From positions 62,001 to 126,000 of the forward strand of contig CAVSRD010000005.1 in the NCBI GenBank assembly GCA_963730315.1: a stretch of 64,000 bases of DNA, given 5' to 3'. Position numbers and translations under genes: made by a program. Each line of letters starts with the position of its first letter. Position 1 is the first letter of the stretch. The notes beneath the pieces are model-generated. The model worked only from the letters and a program-made list of their open reading frames with translations. It did no database searches and was not told where the DNA came from. Source of the DNA: VRUE01 sp963730315. Its GTDB lineage: Bacteria > Actinomycetota > Thermoleophilia > Solirubrobacterales > 70-9. Below, in pieces: positions 52,359 to 59,885 of this stretch.

Positions 52359-53141
52359 CTAGGCCGTTGCCTCGATGTTGAGCCGGACGTAGTCGAGGGT
52401 GAGGGGCTGGGGCGATTGCTCGAGGACGGCTTCGGCGAACGGTCGTTCGAGCTTCGCCGGAAGCTGGGCGAGGAGCGGGCCGAGAGTGACGGTCGAGATG
52501 AAGGCAAGGGGGTCGGCCGGGGTGACCGGCTTCGGTTGCAGCCAGCAGTGCACCTTCGAGAAACCGGCCGCTCGCAGTCGCGCCTCGGTCTCGTCGGGGG
52601 CGGCGAAGTTCCACATACCGGTCATCTGGGCGAAATGAGAGGCGAACTCGGGCCGACCGGCGACGGCCGCGATCGCCTCTGCGTGCGCCGCCACGTTGCC
52701 CTCGCCACCGCACTGGGCGACGAGGCGGCCACCCGGGCGCAGCGCCGCACGGAGGCGCTGGAAGAGGCGGTCGTGGTCGGGGATCCAGTGCAGCGTGGCG
52801 GTCGAGAAGACCAGGTCAACCGGCTCGTCGACCTCCAGCTCGGCGAGGTCGGCGACCAGATATTCCGCCCTCTCCCCGAGTCGCTGGCGCGCCTTCTCGA
52901 TCATCGCCTCCGAGCCGTCGACCGCCAGCAGGCGACCGTCGGGGGTTCGCCCCAGCAGCTCGGACGTGATCCGGCCCGAGCCGCAGCCGGCGTCGAGCAC
53001 GGCCTCGTCGCCGCTCAGCTCGAGGCGGTCGAGCACTTCCATCCCCCATTCGAACTGCGGCTCGGAGACCGCGTCGTAGGTCTCGGCGTCCCACTCGCGT
53101 GGGCCGCTGTTCATCGCGCCGGGAACCTCGGGGGCGCTCAT
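52359..53141 (-). CDS. Class I SAM-dependent methyltransferase (trans-aconitate methyltransferase-like)
   Basis: The 260-residue protein has REWDAETYDAVSEPQFEWGMEVLDRL near the start, the SAM-binding motif I AVLDAGCGSGRITSELL near 50, LLAVDGSEAMIEKAR and VFSTATLHWIPDHDRLFQRL near 110. The arrangement is like Tam (trans-aconitate 2-methyltransferase). LeuC is an aconitase relative and Tam-type enzymes can methylate isopropylmalate-like tricarboxylates in yeast and bacteria. A clean-up role in leucine synthesis is therefore possible, and the gene sits between leuD and leuB (ATGA overlap with leuD). That role is inference. Confidence 0.78.
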   Translation of the reverse strand: MSAPEVPGAMNSGPREWDAETYDAVSEPQFEWGMEVLDRLELSGDEAVLDAGCGSGRITSELLGRTPDGRLLAVDGSEAMIEKARQRLGERAEYLVADLAELEVDEPVDLVFSTATLHWIPDHDRLFQRLRAALRPGGRLVAQCGGEGNVAAHAEAIAAVAGRPEFASHFAQMTGMWNFAAPDETEARLRAAGFSKVHCWLQPKPVTPADPLAFISTVTLGPLLAQLPAKLERPFAEAVLEQSPQPLTLDYVRLNIEATA

Positions 53142-53701
53142 AGCGCCGTCGTCACCGGGCCGCGCGCCGCCCCGCCTGCTGCCTCGAACGCCTCGATCGC
53201 CGCGGCGCTCTCCAGGGTGATGCCGATGTCGTCGAGTCCGTGCAGGAGGCGGTGCTTGACGTCGGGCTCGATCTCGAACTCGAAAACGCCCTCGGCACAG
53301 GTCACGGTCTGGTCGTCGACGTCGATCCGCGCCTCCCCCGCCTCCGCGACGGCGCGGCAGTGCTCCTCGTCGAGGACCACCGGCAGCAGGCCGACCTTCG
53401 TGCAGTTGACGTAGAAGATGTCCGCGAACGAGGGGGCGAGGATCGCCTCGAAGCCGAAATCCTCGAGCGCCCAGGGCGCATGCTCGCGCGAGGACCCGCA
53501 GCCGAAGTTGCGCCCGGCGACGAGGATCGGGTTGGGCGCCAGTTCGATCTCGCCGGAACGCAGCCAGTCGTGGAAGAGGAACTCGCCGAAGCCGGTCCGC
53601 TCGACCCGCTTCAGGAACTGCTTGGGGATGATCTGGTCGGTGTCGACGTCGTGCCGGTCCAAATCCGAGACCCCGCCCTCGATCACGTCGATCGGCCTCA
53701 T
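53138..53701 (-). CDS. leuD: 3-isopropylmalate dehydratase small subunit
   Basis: LeuD is the swivel subunit of isopropylmalate isomerase. The 187-residue protein has the DLDRHDVDTDQIIPKQFLKRV start, NPILVAGRNFGCGSSREHAPWAL near 58 and FADIFYVNCTKVGLLPVV. The GCGSSREHA loop is the family mark. I chose ATG 53701 over the TTG at 53713, because a GGAG sits at the right distance and the start MRPIDVIEGG is the usual one. leuC ends two bases upstream. Confidence 0.95.
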   Translation of the reverse strand: MRPIDVIEGGVSDLDRHDVDTDQIIPKQFLKRVERTGFGEFLFHDWLRSGEIELAPNPILVAGRNFGCGSSREHAPWALEDFGFEAILAPSFADIFYVNCTKVGLLPVVLDEEHCRAVAEAGEARIDVDDQTVTCAEGVFEFEIEPDVKHRLLHGLDDIGITLESAAAIEAFEAAGGAARGPVTTAL

Positions 53702-53703
53702 CT

Positions 53704-55086
53704 TCAGCTCCAATCCCTGATGTCGACGAAGTGGCCTTCGACCGCCGCGGCGGCTGCCATCTTCGGACTGACCAGGTGCGTCCTGCCGCCCTTCCCCTGG
53801 CGGCCCTCGAAGTTGCGGTTCGAGGTCGAGGCGCAGCGCTCACCCTCGGCGAGGGTGTCGGGGTTCATCCCCAGGCACATCGAGCAGCCCGCCTCGCGCC
53901 ACTCGAAGCCCGCCGAGCGGAAGACATCGTGCAGCCCCTCCTCTTCGGCGGCCGCCTTCACCTGCTGGGAACCCGGGACGACCATCCCACGCACCGAGCC
54001 GGCGACCCGGCGCCCATCGACGATCGCCGCCGCCTCGCGCAGATCCTCGATCCTCGAGTTCGTGCAGGAGCCGATGAAGACCCTTTCCGGGGCGACCTCG
54101 GTCATCGGCGTGCCCGGCTCGAGCGCCATGTAAGCGAGCGCGCGCTCGGCCGACTCGCGGTCGGCCGGCGACTCGATCGCCGCCGGGTCGGGCACCCTGT
54201 CGGTCACCTCGACGACCATCCCCGGGTTCGTCCCCCAGGTGACCATCGGCGCGATCGCAGCGGCGTCGATCTCGACCTCCGTGTCGAAGCTCGCGCCCGG
54301 GTCGCTCGACAGCCGCAGCCAGTCCTGCACCGCGGCGTCGAAGTCGGCCGGCGCCGCGCTGCGGCCCCGCACCCACTCGATCGTCGTCTCGTCGGGGGCG
54401 ATCATCCCGGCCCGGCCGCCGCCCTCGATCGTCATGTTGCAGACCGTCATCCGGCCGGACATCGAGAGCGACTCGATCGCCGGGCCGGCGTACTCGACCG
54501 CGTGGCCGACCATGCCGCCGGTGCCGAGCCGGCCGATCGTCGCAAGGATCAGGTCCTTGGGCGTGACGCCGGCCCCCAGCTCGCCGCAGTAGACGATGCG
54601 CATCGTCTGCGGCCGCTTCTGAACCAGGCACTGGGTGGCCAGCACGTGCTCGACCTCGGAGGTGCCGATGCCGAAGGCCAGCGCACCGAAGGCGCCATGG
54701 GTCGAGGTATGGCTGTCGCCGCAGACGATCGTCATCCCCGGCTGCGTGACCCCGAGCTCAGGGCCGATCACATGGACGATGCCCTGCCGGTCGGAGCCGA
54801 GCGAGTAGATCGGGATGTCGAACTCCTCGCAGTTGCGCTCCAGCGTCTCCACCTGGACGCGGGACAGCTCGTCGGCGATCAGCCGCGCCGCCATCGTCCC
54901 ATCGGTGGGCACGTTGTGGTCGGCGGTGGCCAGCGTCTTGTCGGGGCGGCGGACCTGGCGCCCCGCCACCCGCAGGCCGTCGAAGGCCTGCGGCGAAGTC
55001 ACCTCGTGGACCAGGTGCAGGTCGACGTAAAGCAGCCCGTCGGCGACCTCGTGCGCCTCCCAGATCTTGTCGAACATCGTCTTCAC
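53704..55086 (-). CDS. leuC: 3-isopropylmalate dehydratase large subunit
   Basis: LeuC carries the [4Fe-4S] cluster that isomerises 2- to 3-isopropylmalate. The 460-residue protein has YVDLHLVHEVTSPQAFDGL near 20, ATADHNVPT, IVCGDSHTSTHGAFGALAFGIGTSEVEHVLATQ near 118, FIGSCTNSRIEDLR near 340 and AGCSMCLGMNPD near 398; the CTN and CxxC cysteines bind the cluster. Start: GTG 55086 has GGAGG eight bases before it. It follows a 13-codon leader ORF that ends over its start codon. Confidence 0.95.
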   Translation of the reverse strand: MKTMFDKIWEAHEVADGLLYVDLHLVHEVTSPQAFDGLRVAGRQVRRPDKTLATADHNVPTDGTMAARLIADELSRVQVETLERNCEEFDIPIYSLGSDRQGIVHVIGPELGVTQPGMTIVCGDSHTSTHGAFGALAFGIGTSEVEHVLATQCLVQKRPQTMRIVYCGELGAGVTPKDLILATIGRLGTGGMVGHAVEYAGPAIESLSMSGRMTVCNMTIEGGGRAGMIAPDETTIEWVRGRSAAPADFDAAVQDWLRLSSDPGASFDTEVEIDAAAIAPMVTWGTNPGMVVEVTDRVPDPAAIESPADRESAERALAYMALEPGTPMTEVAPERVFIGSCTNSRIEDLREAAAIVDGRRVAGSVRGMVVPGSQQVKAAAEEEGLHDVFRSAGFEWREAGCSMCLGMNPDTLAEGERCASTSNRNFEGRQGKGGRTHLVSPKMAAAAAVEGHFVDIRDWS

Positions 55087-55124
55087 AAGCGCCGCCTCCT
55101 CTGCTCTCGTTCGCTCGCACTCAT
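55083..55124 (-). CDS. 13-codon leader ORF (MSASEREQRRRRL) ending on the leuC start
   Basis: ATG 55124 opens 13 codons, with the TGA stop overlapping the leuC GTG (TTGTGA). Nine of the 13 residues match the ORF before hisZ and the length is the same. It has one Leu codon at the very end and many Arg codons, including AGG and CGA. The GGAGG for leuC lies within it, so translating ribosomes would cover or open the leuC start region. Confidence 0.42.
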   Translation of the reverse strand: MSASEREQRRRRL

Positions 55125-55148
55125 GATCACCGGAAATCTTGCTCGCTC
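55090..55148 (-). repeat. 59-nt leader element, copy 2 (upstream of leuCD)
   Basis: This is the second copy of the element at 33422-33480, 53 of 59 positions the same by my alignment. The identical core TGATCATGAGTGCGAGCGA spans the leader start codon. It lies between the XRE regulator stop and leuC. Just upstream on the transcript is a small CTCCCG-AACG-CGGGAG hairpin (about 55150-55165). Confidence 0.75.
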
Positions 55149-55167
55149 ACTCCCGCGTTCGGGAGCG

Positions 55168-55761
55168 CTAGCTTCTCCTTAAACCGGCGGCGATCACCGC
55201 CAGGAAGCGGGTCTGCTCCTCGCCGTCGTTCTCGAAATGGTGTGGCAGGTCGGCATCGAAGGTGACGCTGTCGCCTGCCCGCAGCTGGTGGCGGGTCCCG
55301 TCGACGACCAGGGCGAGCAGCCCGGTGAGGACGACGGCGGTCTCGCGGCTGCCCGGCTCGTGGATCGGCGGGTCGCTGGGGCCCCCGGTGGCCGCCCCGG
55401 GCTTCAGGGTGTGCAGCGAGACGTCGGCGCGCTGCCCTGGCAGCGGCGGCGTCAGCTCCTCGAAGCGGTGCCCGCCCCGCTCGTAGCGCCGCCTTCGGGT
55501 GGCCCGGCTGATCGCTACGTGCTCGCCCTCGTCGAGCCGCAGGAGCTGCGACAGGGTCAGCTCCAGGCCGGTGGCGATCTTCTCGGCGACGGCCAGGGTC
55601 GGGCTGGTCCCCCCCCGCTCGACCTGCGAGAGCATCGGCGCGCTGACCCCGCTGCGCTCCGCCAGCTCGCGCAGCGAGAGTCCCATCGCCTCGCGCAGGG
55701 CGCGGATCCGGGGGCCGATCGTCGGTGCTTTCTCGGTGCTCGGAGCGGCTGCGGCGACCAT
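55168..55761 (-). CDS. XRE-family regulator with C-terminal cupin domain
   Basis: The 197-residue protein has an N-terminal helix-turn-helix, IRALREAMGLSLRELAERSGVSAPMLSQVERGGTSPTLAVAEKIATGL (about 18-66). A cupin domain follows, with PPIHEPGSRETAVVLTGLLALVVDG and LRAGDSVTFDADLPHHFEND near 150-175. HTH-cupin proteins (SinR/PuuR-like) sense small molecules through the cupin. It lies directly upstream of the leuCD leader on the same strand, so it may regulate that cluster or itself. The ligand is unknown. Confidence 0.88.
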   Translation of the reverse strand: MVAAAAPSTEKAPTIGPRIRALREAMGLSLRELAERSGVSAPMLSQVERGGTSPTLAVAEKIATGLELTLSQLLRLDEGEHVAISRATRRRRYERGGHRFEELTPPLPGQRADVSLHTLKPGAATGGPSDPPIHEPGSRETAVVLTGLLALVVDGTRHQLRAGDSVTFDADLPHHFENDGEEQTRFLAVIAAGLRRS

Positions 55762-55873
55762 GGCTATCGTACGTTATCACATACAAACGTAAGCAGTTAC
55801 TTGCTATAACTCATGTCGTGCCCGAGATGCGCAGACACCGAGCAGCCGAGCCCTCGGGCTACATCCCCCCACG
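55762..55873. promoter_or_regulatory. Divergent intergenic region with two inverted repeats
   Basis: This 112-base gap between the XRE and ClC genes is notably AT-rich for the window. It contains TACGTT-N10-AACGTA (about 55769-55790) and AGTTA-N7-TAACT (about 55796-55812). A TATAAC near 55805 (plus strand) and GATAAC near 55772 (minus strand) could be -10 elements. The repeats are reasonable operators for the divergent XRE regulator, but this is inference. Confidence 0.4.
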
Positions 55874-57700
55874 GTGAGCACGGAGCGAGGCCGCGCCCGC
55901 TGGCTGCGGCTCCCCACCGCGGAGCGCGTCGGGCTCGGCTCCTGGGTTGCCGGCCCCAGCGGCCTGCTGGCGCTGGCCCTTGCGGTAGGGGTCGGTGCCG
56001 GCCTCGGCGCGATCGCCTTCCGCTACCTGATCGAAGGCTTCACCTACGCGTTCACCGGCCACGCCACCTACGGCGCCGACGGGCACGTCCCCAACCCGCT
56101 CGCCCCCGGTCTGGGCATCTGGTTCGTGGCGCTGGTGCCGGTCGTCGGCGGCCTCCTCTACGGCCCCCTTGTCAACCGCTTCGCGCGCGAGGCGCGCGGT
56201 CACGGGGTCCCCGAGGTGATGCTCGCCGTCGCCCAGGGTGGCGGCCGGATCAGGCCGGTCGTAGGGGTGGTCAAGTCGGTCGCCTCGGCACTCTGCATCG
56301 GCAGCGGCGGCTCGGTCGGCCGCGAGGGTCCGATCGTGCAGATCGGCTCGGCGCTCGGATCGACCCTGGGCCAGATCACCAGGTCGCCGGAGGCGCGGTT
56401 GCGACTGCTTGTCGCCTGCGGCGCGGCGGGCGGCATCTCGGCCACCTTCAACGCGCCGATCGCCGGGGTCTTCTTCGCGCTCGAGGTGATCCTGCGCGAC
56501 TTCGAGGCGCGCTCCTTTGCCGCCGTCGTGGTCGCCTCGGTGACCGCCGACGTGGTCGGACGTGCCGCCTTCGGCTCCGAAGCCTTCCTGCAGCTGCCGA
56601 AGCTCGGGGTGGGCCCGGTCGAGGGCTACCCCCTCTACCTGCTGCTCGGCCTGCTCGCCGCCGGGGTCGGGGTCCTCTTCATCCGCATCCTCTACGGCCT
56701 CGAGGACCGGGCCGACCGCCTCTGGCGCATCTCGGAGGCCTGGCGCCCGGCCGCCGGCGGCGTTCTACTCGGCCTGCTGCTGCTGGCGGTGCCGCAGATG
56801 TACGGAGTTGGCTACGACGTGCTGGAAGGCGCGATCGACGGCAATTACGCCCTGCTGTTCCTGCTCGCGCTGCTCGCCTCGAAGGTGCTGGCGACCAGCC
56901 TCACCCTCTCGATCGGCGGCTCCGGCGGCGTCTTCGCGCCCTCGCTGTTCATGGGGGCGATGCTCGGCTCGGCCTTCGGCCTGACCGCCCACGACCTGCT
57001 CCCAGGGATAGCCGGGCCGGCGGGCGCCTACGGGCTGATCGGGATGGGCGCAGTCTTCGCCGCCGCGGCGCGGGCGCCGATGACCGCGATCCTGATCATC
57101 TTCGAGCTGACCGGCGACTACCGGATCATCCTGCCGTTGATGCTGGCGGTCGTGATCGCCACCGGGCTGGCCGGACGCTTCTCGCCGGACTCGGTCTACA
57201 CGCTGAAGCTGGCCCGTCGCGGCATCGACCTGCTGCGGCGCCAACCGGCCAGCCCGATGGAAGCGATCACGGTCGGCGAGGCGATGCGGCCAACCCCGAA
57301 GCCGATCCGTGCCGACGCGCCGCTGAGCGAGGTGATCGAGCGGCTCAGCACCGACCACGAGCCGGCGCTGCCGGTCGTCGACCTGGAGGGAAGGTTCGTC
57401 GGCGTGCTGCCCGAGGACGAACTGGAGCAGGCGATCGGCGAGGGGCTGGAGCCCGACGCTGCCTCCCTGGTCCGGCAGCTGCCGGCCCTGGACGCCGGCG
57501 AAACCCTCGCCGAAGCCACGGGGAGGCTGGTCCACTCCGACAGCCCGGGGCTCGCCGTGCTCGACCGGTCGGGCCAACGGGTGGTCGGCTGGCTCTCGCA
57601 TCGCGACGTGCTGCGCGTCTACGATCAGCGCATGAAGCGCGAACAGGCACGTCGGAGCGCCCCGGCGCGGCAGGACGGCGGCGCCAGGGCGCCGGCTTGA
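55874..57700 (+). CDS. ClC-family chloride channel/transporter with CBS domains
   Basis: The 608-residue protein has about ten membrane segments and the ClC selectivity signatures: GSGGSVGREGP near 143-153 (E151 is the gating Glu), and GGSGGVFAPSLFMGAMLG near 350. Two C-terminal CBS domains follow (ITVGEAMRP... and ...HRDVLRVY). At the position of the internal proton Glu (E203 of E. coli ClC) the sequence has FALEVILRDF, i.e. Val205 (the Glu before it is kept). Val at this site is typical of channels rather than 2Cl-/H+ exchangers. GTG 55874 is divergent from the XRE gene. Its TGA overlaps the next start. Confidence 0.9.
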   Translation: MSTERGRARWLRLPTAERVGLGSWVAGPSGLLALALAVGVGAGLGAIAFRYLIEGFTYAFTGHATYGADGHVPNPLAPGLGIWFVALVPVVGGLLYGPLVNRFAREARGHGVPEVMLAVAQGGGRIRPVVGVVKSVASALCIGSGGSVGREGPIVQIGSALGSTLGQITRSPEARLRLLVACGAAGGISATFNAPIAGVFFALEVILRDFEARSFAAVVVASVTADVVGRAAFGSEAFLQLPKLGVGPVEGYPLYLLLGLLAAGVGVLFIRILYGLEDRADRLWRISEAWRPAAGGVLLGLLLLAVPQMYGVGYDVLEGAIDGNYALLFLLALLASKVLATSLTLSIGGSGGVFAPSLFMGAMLGSAFGLTAHDLLPGIAGPAGAYGLIGMGAVFAAAARAPMTAILIIFELTGDYRIILPLMLAVVIATGLAGRFSPDSVYTLKLARRGIDLLRRQPASPMEAITVGEAMRPTPKPIRADAPLSEVIERLSTDHEPALPVVDLEGRFVGVLPEDELEQAIGEGLEPDAASLVRQLPALDAGETLAEATGRLVHSDSPGLAVLDRSGQRVVGWLSHRDVLRVYDQRMKREQARRSAPARQDGGARAPA

Positions 57701-58107
57701 AAGATCGCCCCCTGGAGGCGCTGGCCACGGTGCTGCGCGGCAGCGCGGTGCCCTACGGCTACACGCTCACCGTCCTCTCCAGCCACAGCATCATCTCCCA
57801 CAGCCACGGCCCCCCGACTGTCTTCGACATCCTGCTCTTCGTGATCGGAGCGATCGCCGGCTTCACCTTCCTGGCGCTGATCTCAGGTCGCTTCTCGCCG
57901 CGGTCGCTGCCCACCTCGCGCAGCGAGATGATCCGGGCCGGCACGGTCCACGTCTTCGCGATCGGCGCAGCCTTCGGAGCCAGCGTGCTGGTCGGCCTGA
58001 TCCCCGGCGTCGCCGCCTGGCTGCTCGGTGCCTTTGCCGCCACCTCGCTCTACCTGGCGATCGCCAGCCTCGAGATCGACCTCGCCCACCGGATCGACGG
58101 CGACTGA
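57697..58107 (+). CDS. Small four-helix membrane protein coupled to the ClC gene
   Basis: I do not recognise a named family. The 136-residue frame has a short amphipathic start (LKDRPLEALATVLRGSAVPYGYTLTVLSSHSIISHSHGPPT) and then about three further hydrophobic segments (FDILLFVIGAIAGFTFLALI, VFAIGAAFGASVLVGLI, AWLLGAFAATSLYLAI). I place the start at TTG 57697, which overlaps the ClC stop (TTGA). In-frame GTG codons a little downstream are alternatives. The tight coupling suggests a partner or accessory of the ClC protein. Confidence 0.6.
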   Translation: MKDRPLEALATVLRGSAVPYGYTLTVLSSHSIISHSHGPPTVFDILLFVIGAIAGFTFLALISGRFSPRSLPTSRSEMIRAGTVHVFAIGAAFGASVLVGLIPGVAAWLLGAFAATSLYLAIASLEIDLAHRIDGD

Positions 58108-58115
58108 GGTCTCGG

Positions 58116-59702
58116 TCAGGGCCCCGGCGTCCGCTCCGCGGCCGCCTCGGCTGTCGCCGCCTCGGCCTCGCGGATCGCCGCCCCCTCAAGCGCATTGGAA
58201 AGCGCCCGCACGTAGGCTCGAGCCGAAGCCTCGAGGATGTCCGTCGCGACCCCCTGGCCGGTGGCGAGGCGGCCGGCGGCGCGCAGCATCACGCTGACCT
58301 CGCCGAGCGCGTCCTCCCCCCCGGTCACCGCCTCGACCGTGTACTGGCGCAGCTCGCACTCGGTCCCGGTCGCCTTCTGGATCGCGCGGAAGATCGCGTC
58401 GACCGGGCCGTCGCCGCCGGACTCGCCCACCGCCTCCTCACCGGACGGCATCGTCACCGCGACCCGGGCGACCGGCTCACGCCGCGATCCGGCCTCGACC
58501 TCGAACCAGGCGAGATCGTGGGCATCGGCGCGTTCGCGCATCTCGTCGGAGACGATCGCCTCCAGGTCGAGGGCGGTCACGTGCTTCTTGCGGTCGGCGA
58601 CCTCCTTGAAGCGCTTGAAGGCGGCATTGAGGGCGTTGCCCTCGACCTTGAAGCCGAGCTGCTCCAGCGCGTCGCGCAGAGCGTGCCGGCCGGAGTGCTT
58701 GCCGAGCACGATCGAGTTCGACTCGAGGCCGACCTCCGTCGCGTCCATGATCTCGTAGGTCGTGCGCTCCTTCAGCACGCCGTCCTGGTGGATGCCGGAC
58801 TCGTGTGCGAAGGCGTTGCGCCCGACCACCGCCTTGTTCGGCTGGACCGAGTAGCCGGTCAGCCGCGAGACCATGCGGCTGGTGCGGGACAACTCTCGCG
58901 CCCGCACCTCCGTGGTCAGGCCGTGGACGTCCTCGCGGGTGCGGATCAGCATCACGATCTCCTCCAGCGAGCAGTTGCCGGCCCGCTCGCCGATCCCGTT
59001 CACCGCGCACTCGACCTGGCGGGCGCCGGCCAGCACCCCGGCGTAGGAGTTGGCGACCGCCAGCCCCAGGTCGTCGTGGCAGTGGACCGAGGTCTCGACC
59101 TCGCGCAGCCCGGGAACCAGCTCGTAGAGGCGGCGGAAGTACTCGGCGTACTCCTCCGGCGTCGTGTAGCCGACCGTGTCGGGGATGTTGACCACGGTGG
59201 CGCCCTCCTCGACGGCGATCGCGCAGACCTCGGCGGTGAACTCCAGGTCGGCTCGGGTCGCGTCCATCGGCGAGAACTCGACATCGTCGCAGTAGGAGCG
59301 GGCCAGCGTCACGGCGGCACGCGCCTGCCCCTTGACATCCTCGCGGTCGGTCTGCAGCTGGTGCTCGATGTGGATGTCGGAGGTCGAGATGAAGGTGTGG
59401 ATGCGCGGTCGTTCGGCATCCCGGATCGCACCCCAGGCCGCATCCACGTCCGCCTTGTGGGTGCGGGCCAGGCCGCAGATCGTGGGTCCCTCAACCTGGC
59501 GCGAGATCGCCTCGACCGCCTCGAAGTCGCCGGGCGAGGTGATCGGGAAGCCGGCCTCGATCACGTCGACGCCGAGCCGTGACAGCTGCTGGGCGATCTC
59601 GACCTTCTCAGCGGTGTTGAGCGAGATGCCGGGCGACTGCTCGCCGTCGCGCAGCGTCGTGTCGAAGATGTGGACGCGGTTTGCGTCGGATGCCGTGCTC
59701 AT
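58116..59702 (-). CDS. leuA: 2-isopropylmalate synthase
   Basis: LeuA condenses 2-ketoisovalerate and acetyl-CoA, the committed step to leucine. The 528-residue protein starts RVHIFDTTLRDGEQSPGISLNTAEKVEIAQQL. It has the metal-site His pair in SVHCHDDLGLAVANSYAGVLAGARQVECAVNGIGERAGNCSLEE near 205-245, FAHESGIHQDGVLK, LGKHSGRHAL near 328 and a C-terminal regulatory domain (from about 400) for leucine feedback. The ATG has a strong GGAGAAGGAGG nearby. It is separate from the leuCDB cluster and has its own leader peptide (59771-59830). Confidence 0.95.
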   Translation of the reverse strand: MSTASDANRVHIFDTTLRDGEQSPGISLNTAEKVEIAQQLSRLGVDVIEAGFPITSPGDFEAVEAISRQVEGPTICGLARTHKADVDAAWGAIRDAERPRIHTFISTSDIHIEHQLQTDREDVKGQARAAVTLARSYCDDVEFSPMDATRADLEFTAEVCAIAVEEGATVVNIPDTVGYTTPEEYAEYFRRLYELVPGLREVETSVHCHDDLGLAVANSYAGVLAGARQVECAVNGIGERAGNCSLEEIVMLIRTREDVHGLTTEVRARELSRTSRMVSRLTGYSVQPNKAVVGRNAFAHESGIHQDGVLKERTTYEIMDATEVGLESNSIVLGKHSGRHALRDALEQLGFKVEGNALNAAFKRFKEVADRKKHVTALDLEAIVSDEMRERADAHDLAWFEVEAGSRREPVARVAVTMPSGEEAVGESGGDGPVDAIFRAIQKATGTECELRQYTVEAVTGGEDALGEVSVMLRAAGRLATGQGVATDILEASARAYVRALSNALEGAAIREAEAATAEAAAERTPGP

Positions 59703-59710
59703 GGGACCTA

Positions 59711-59721
59711 CCTCCTTCTCC
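59711..59721 (-). promoter_or_regulatory. leuA ribosome-binding site, complementary to the leader Leu codons
   Basis: GGAGAAGGAGG lies nine bases upstream of leuA. Its first ten bases (GGAGAAGGAG, 59712-59721) are an exact reverse complement of CTCCTTCTCC (59791-59800) inside the Leu codon run of the leader peptide. Pairing would hide the ribosome-binding site. Confidence 0.6.
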
Positions 59722-59770
59722 GGTTGCTTCGAATGACCTTTGTGTCTCGCGGCTCTCGCGCCGCCCAGCG

Positions 59771-59830
59771 CTATTCCCCCCGAAGGGGGAGGAGAAGGAG
59801 AAGCGTCAGGCTGTCGGGCCGGTGCGTCAT
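59771..59830 (-). CDS. leuL: leuA leader peptide (Leu-rich, 19 residues)
   Basis: The frame reads MTHRPDSLTLLLLLPLRGE, then TAG. Seven of 19 residues are Leu, five in a row, using CTT/CTC codons. It lies about 70 bases before leuA on the same strand. This is the hallmark of a ribosome-stalling attenuator. Downstream are a CCCCC-TTC-GGGGG hairpin (overlapping the last codons) and a GCGGC/GCCGC hairpin. There is no T-run terminator, and the Leu codons can pair with the leuA Shine-Dalgarno, so control is probably at translation. Confidence 0.8.
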   Translation of the reverse strand: MTHRPDSLTLLLLLPLRGE

Positions 59831-59885
59831 TCGTTCTCGCAGCTTACCGTAGGCTGCGCGCATCGCAAGCCTGGACCGGAAAACC

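Noticed and set aside
55813..57696. Long frame overlapping the ClC gene
   Set aside because: Only its last part (57697-58107) has a membrane-protein composition; the rest is the shadow of ClC.
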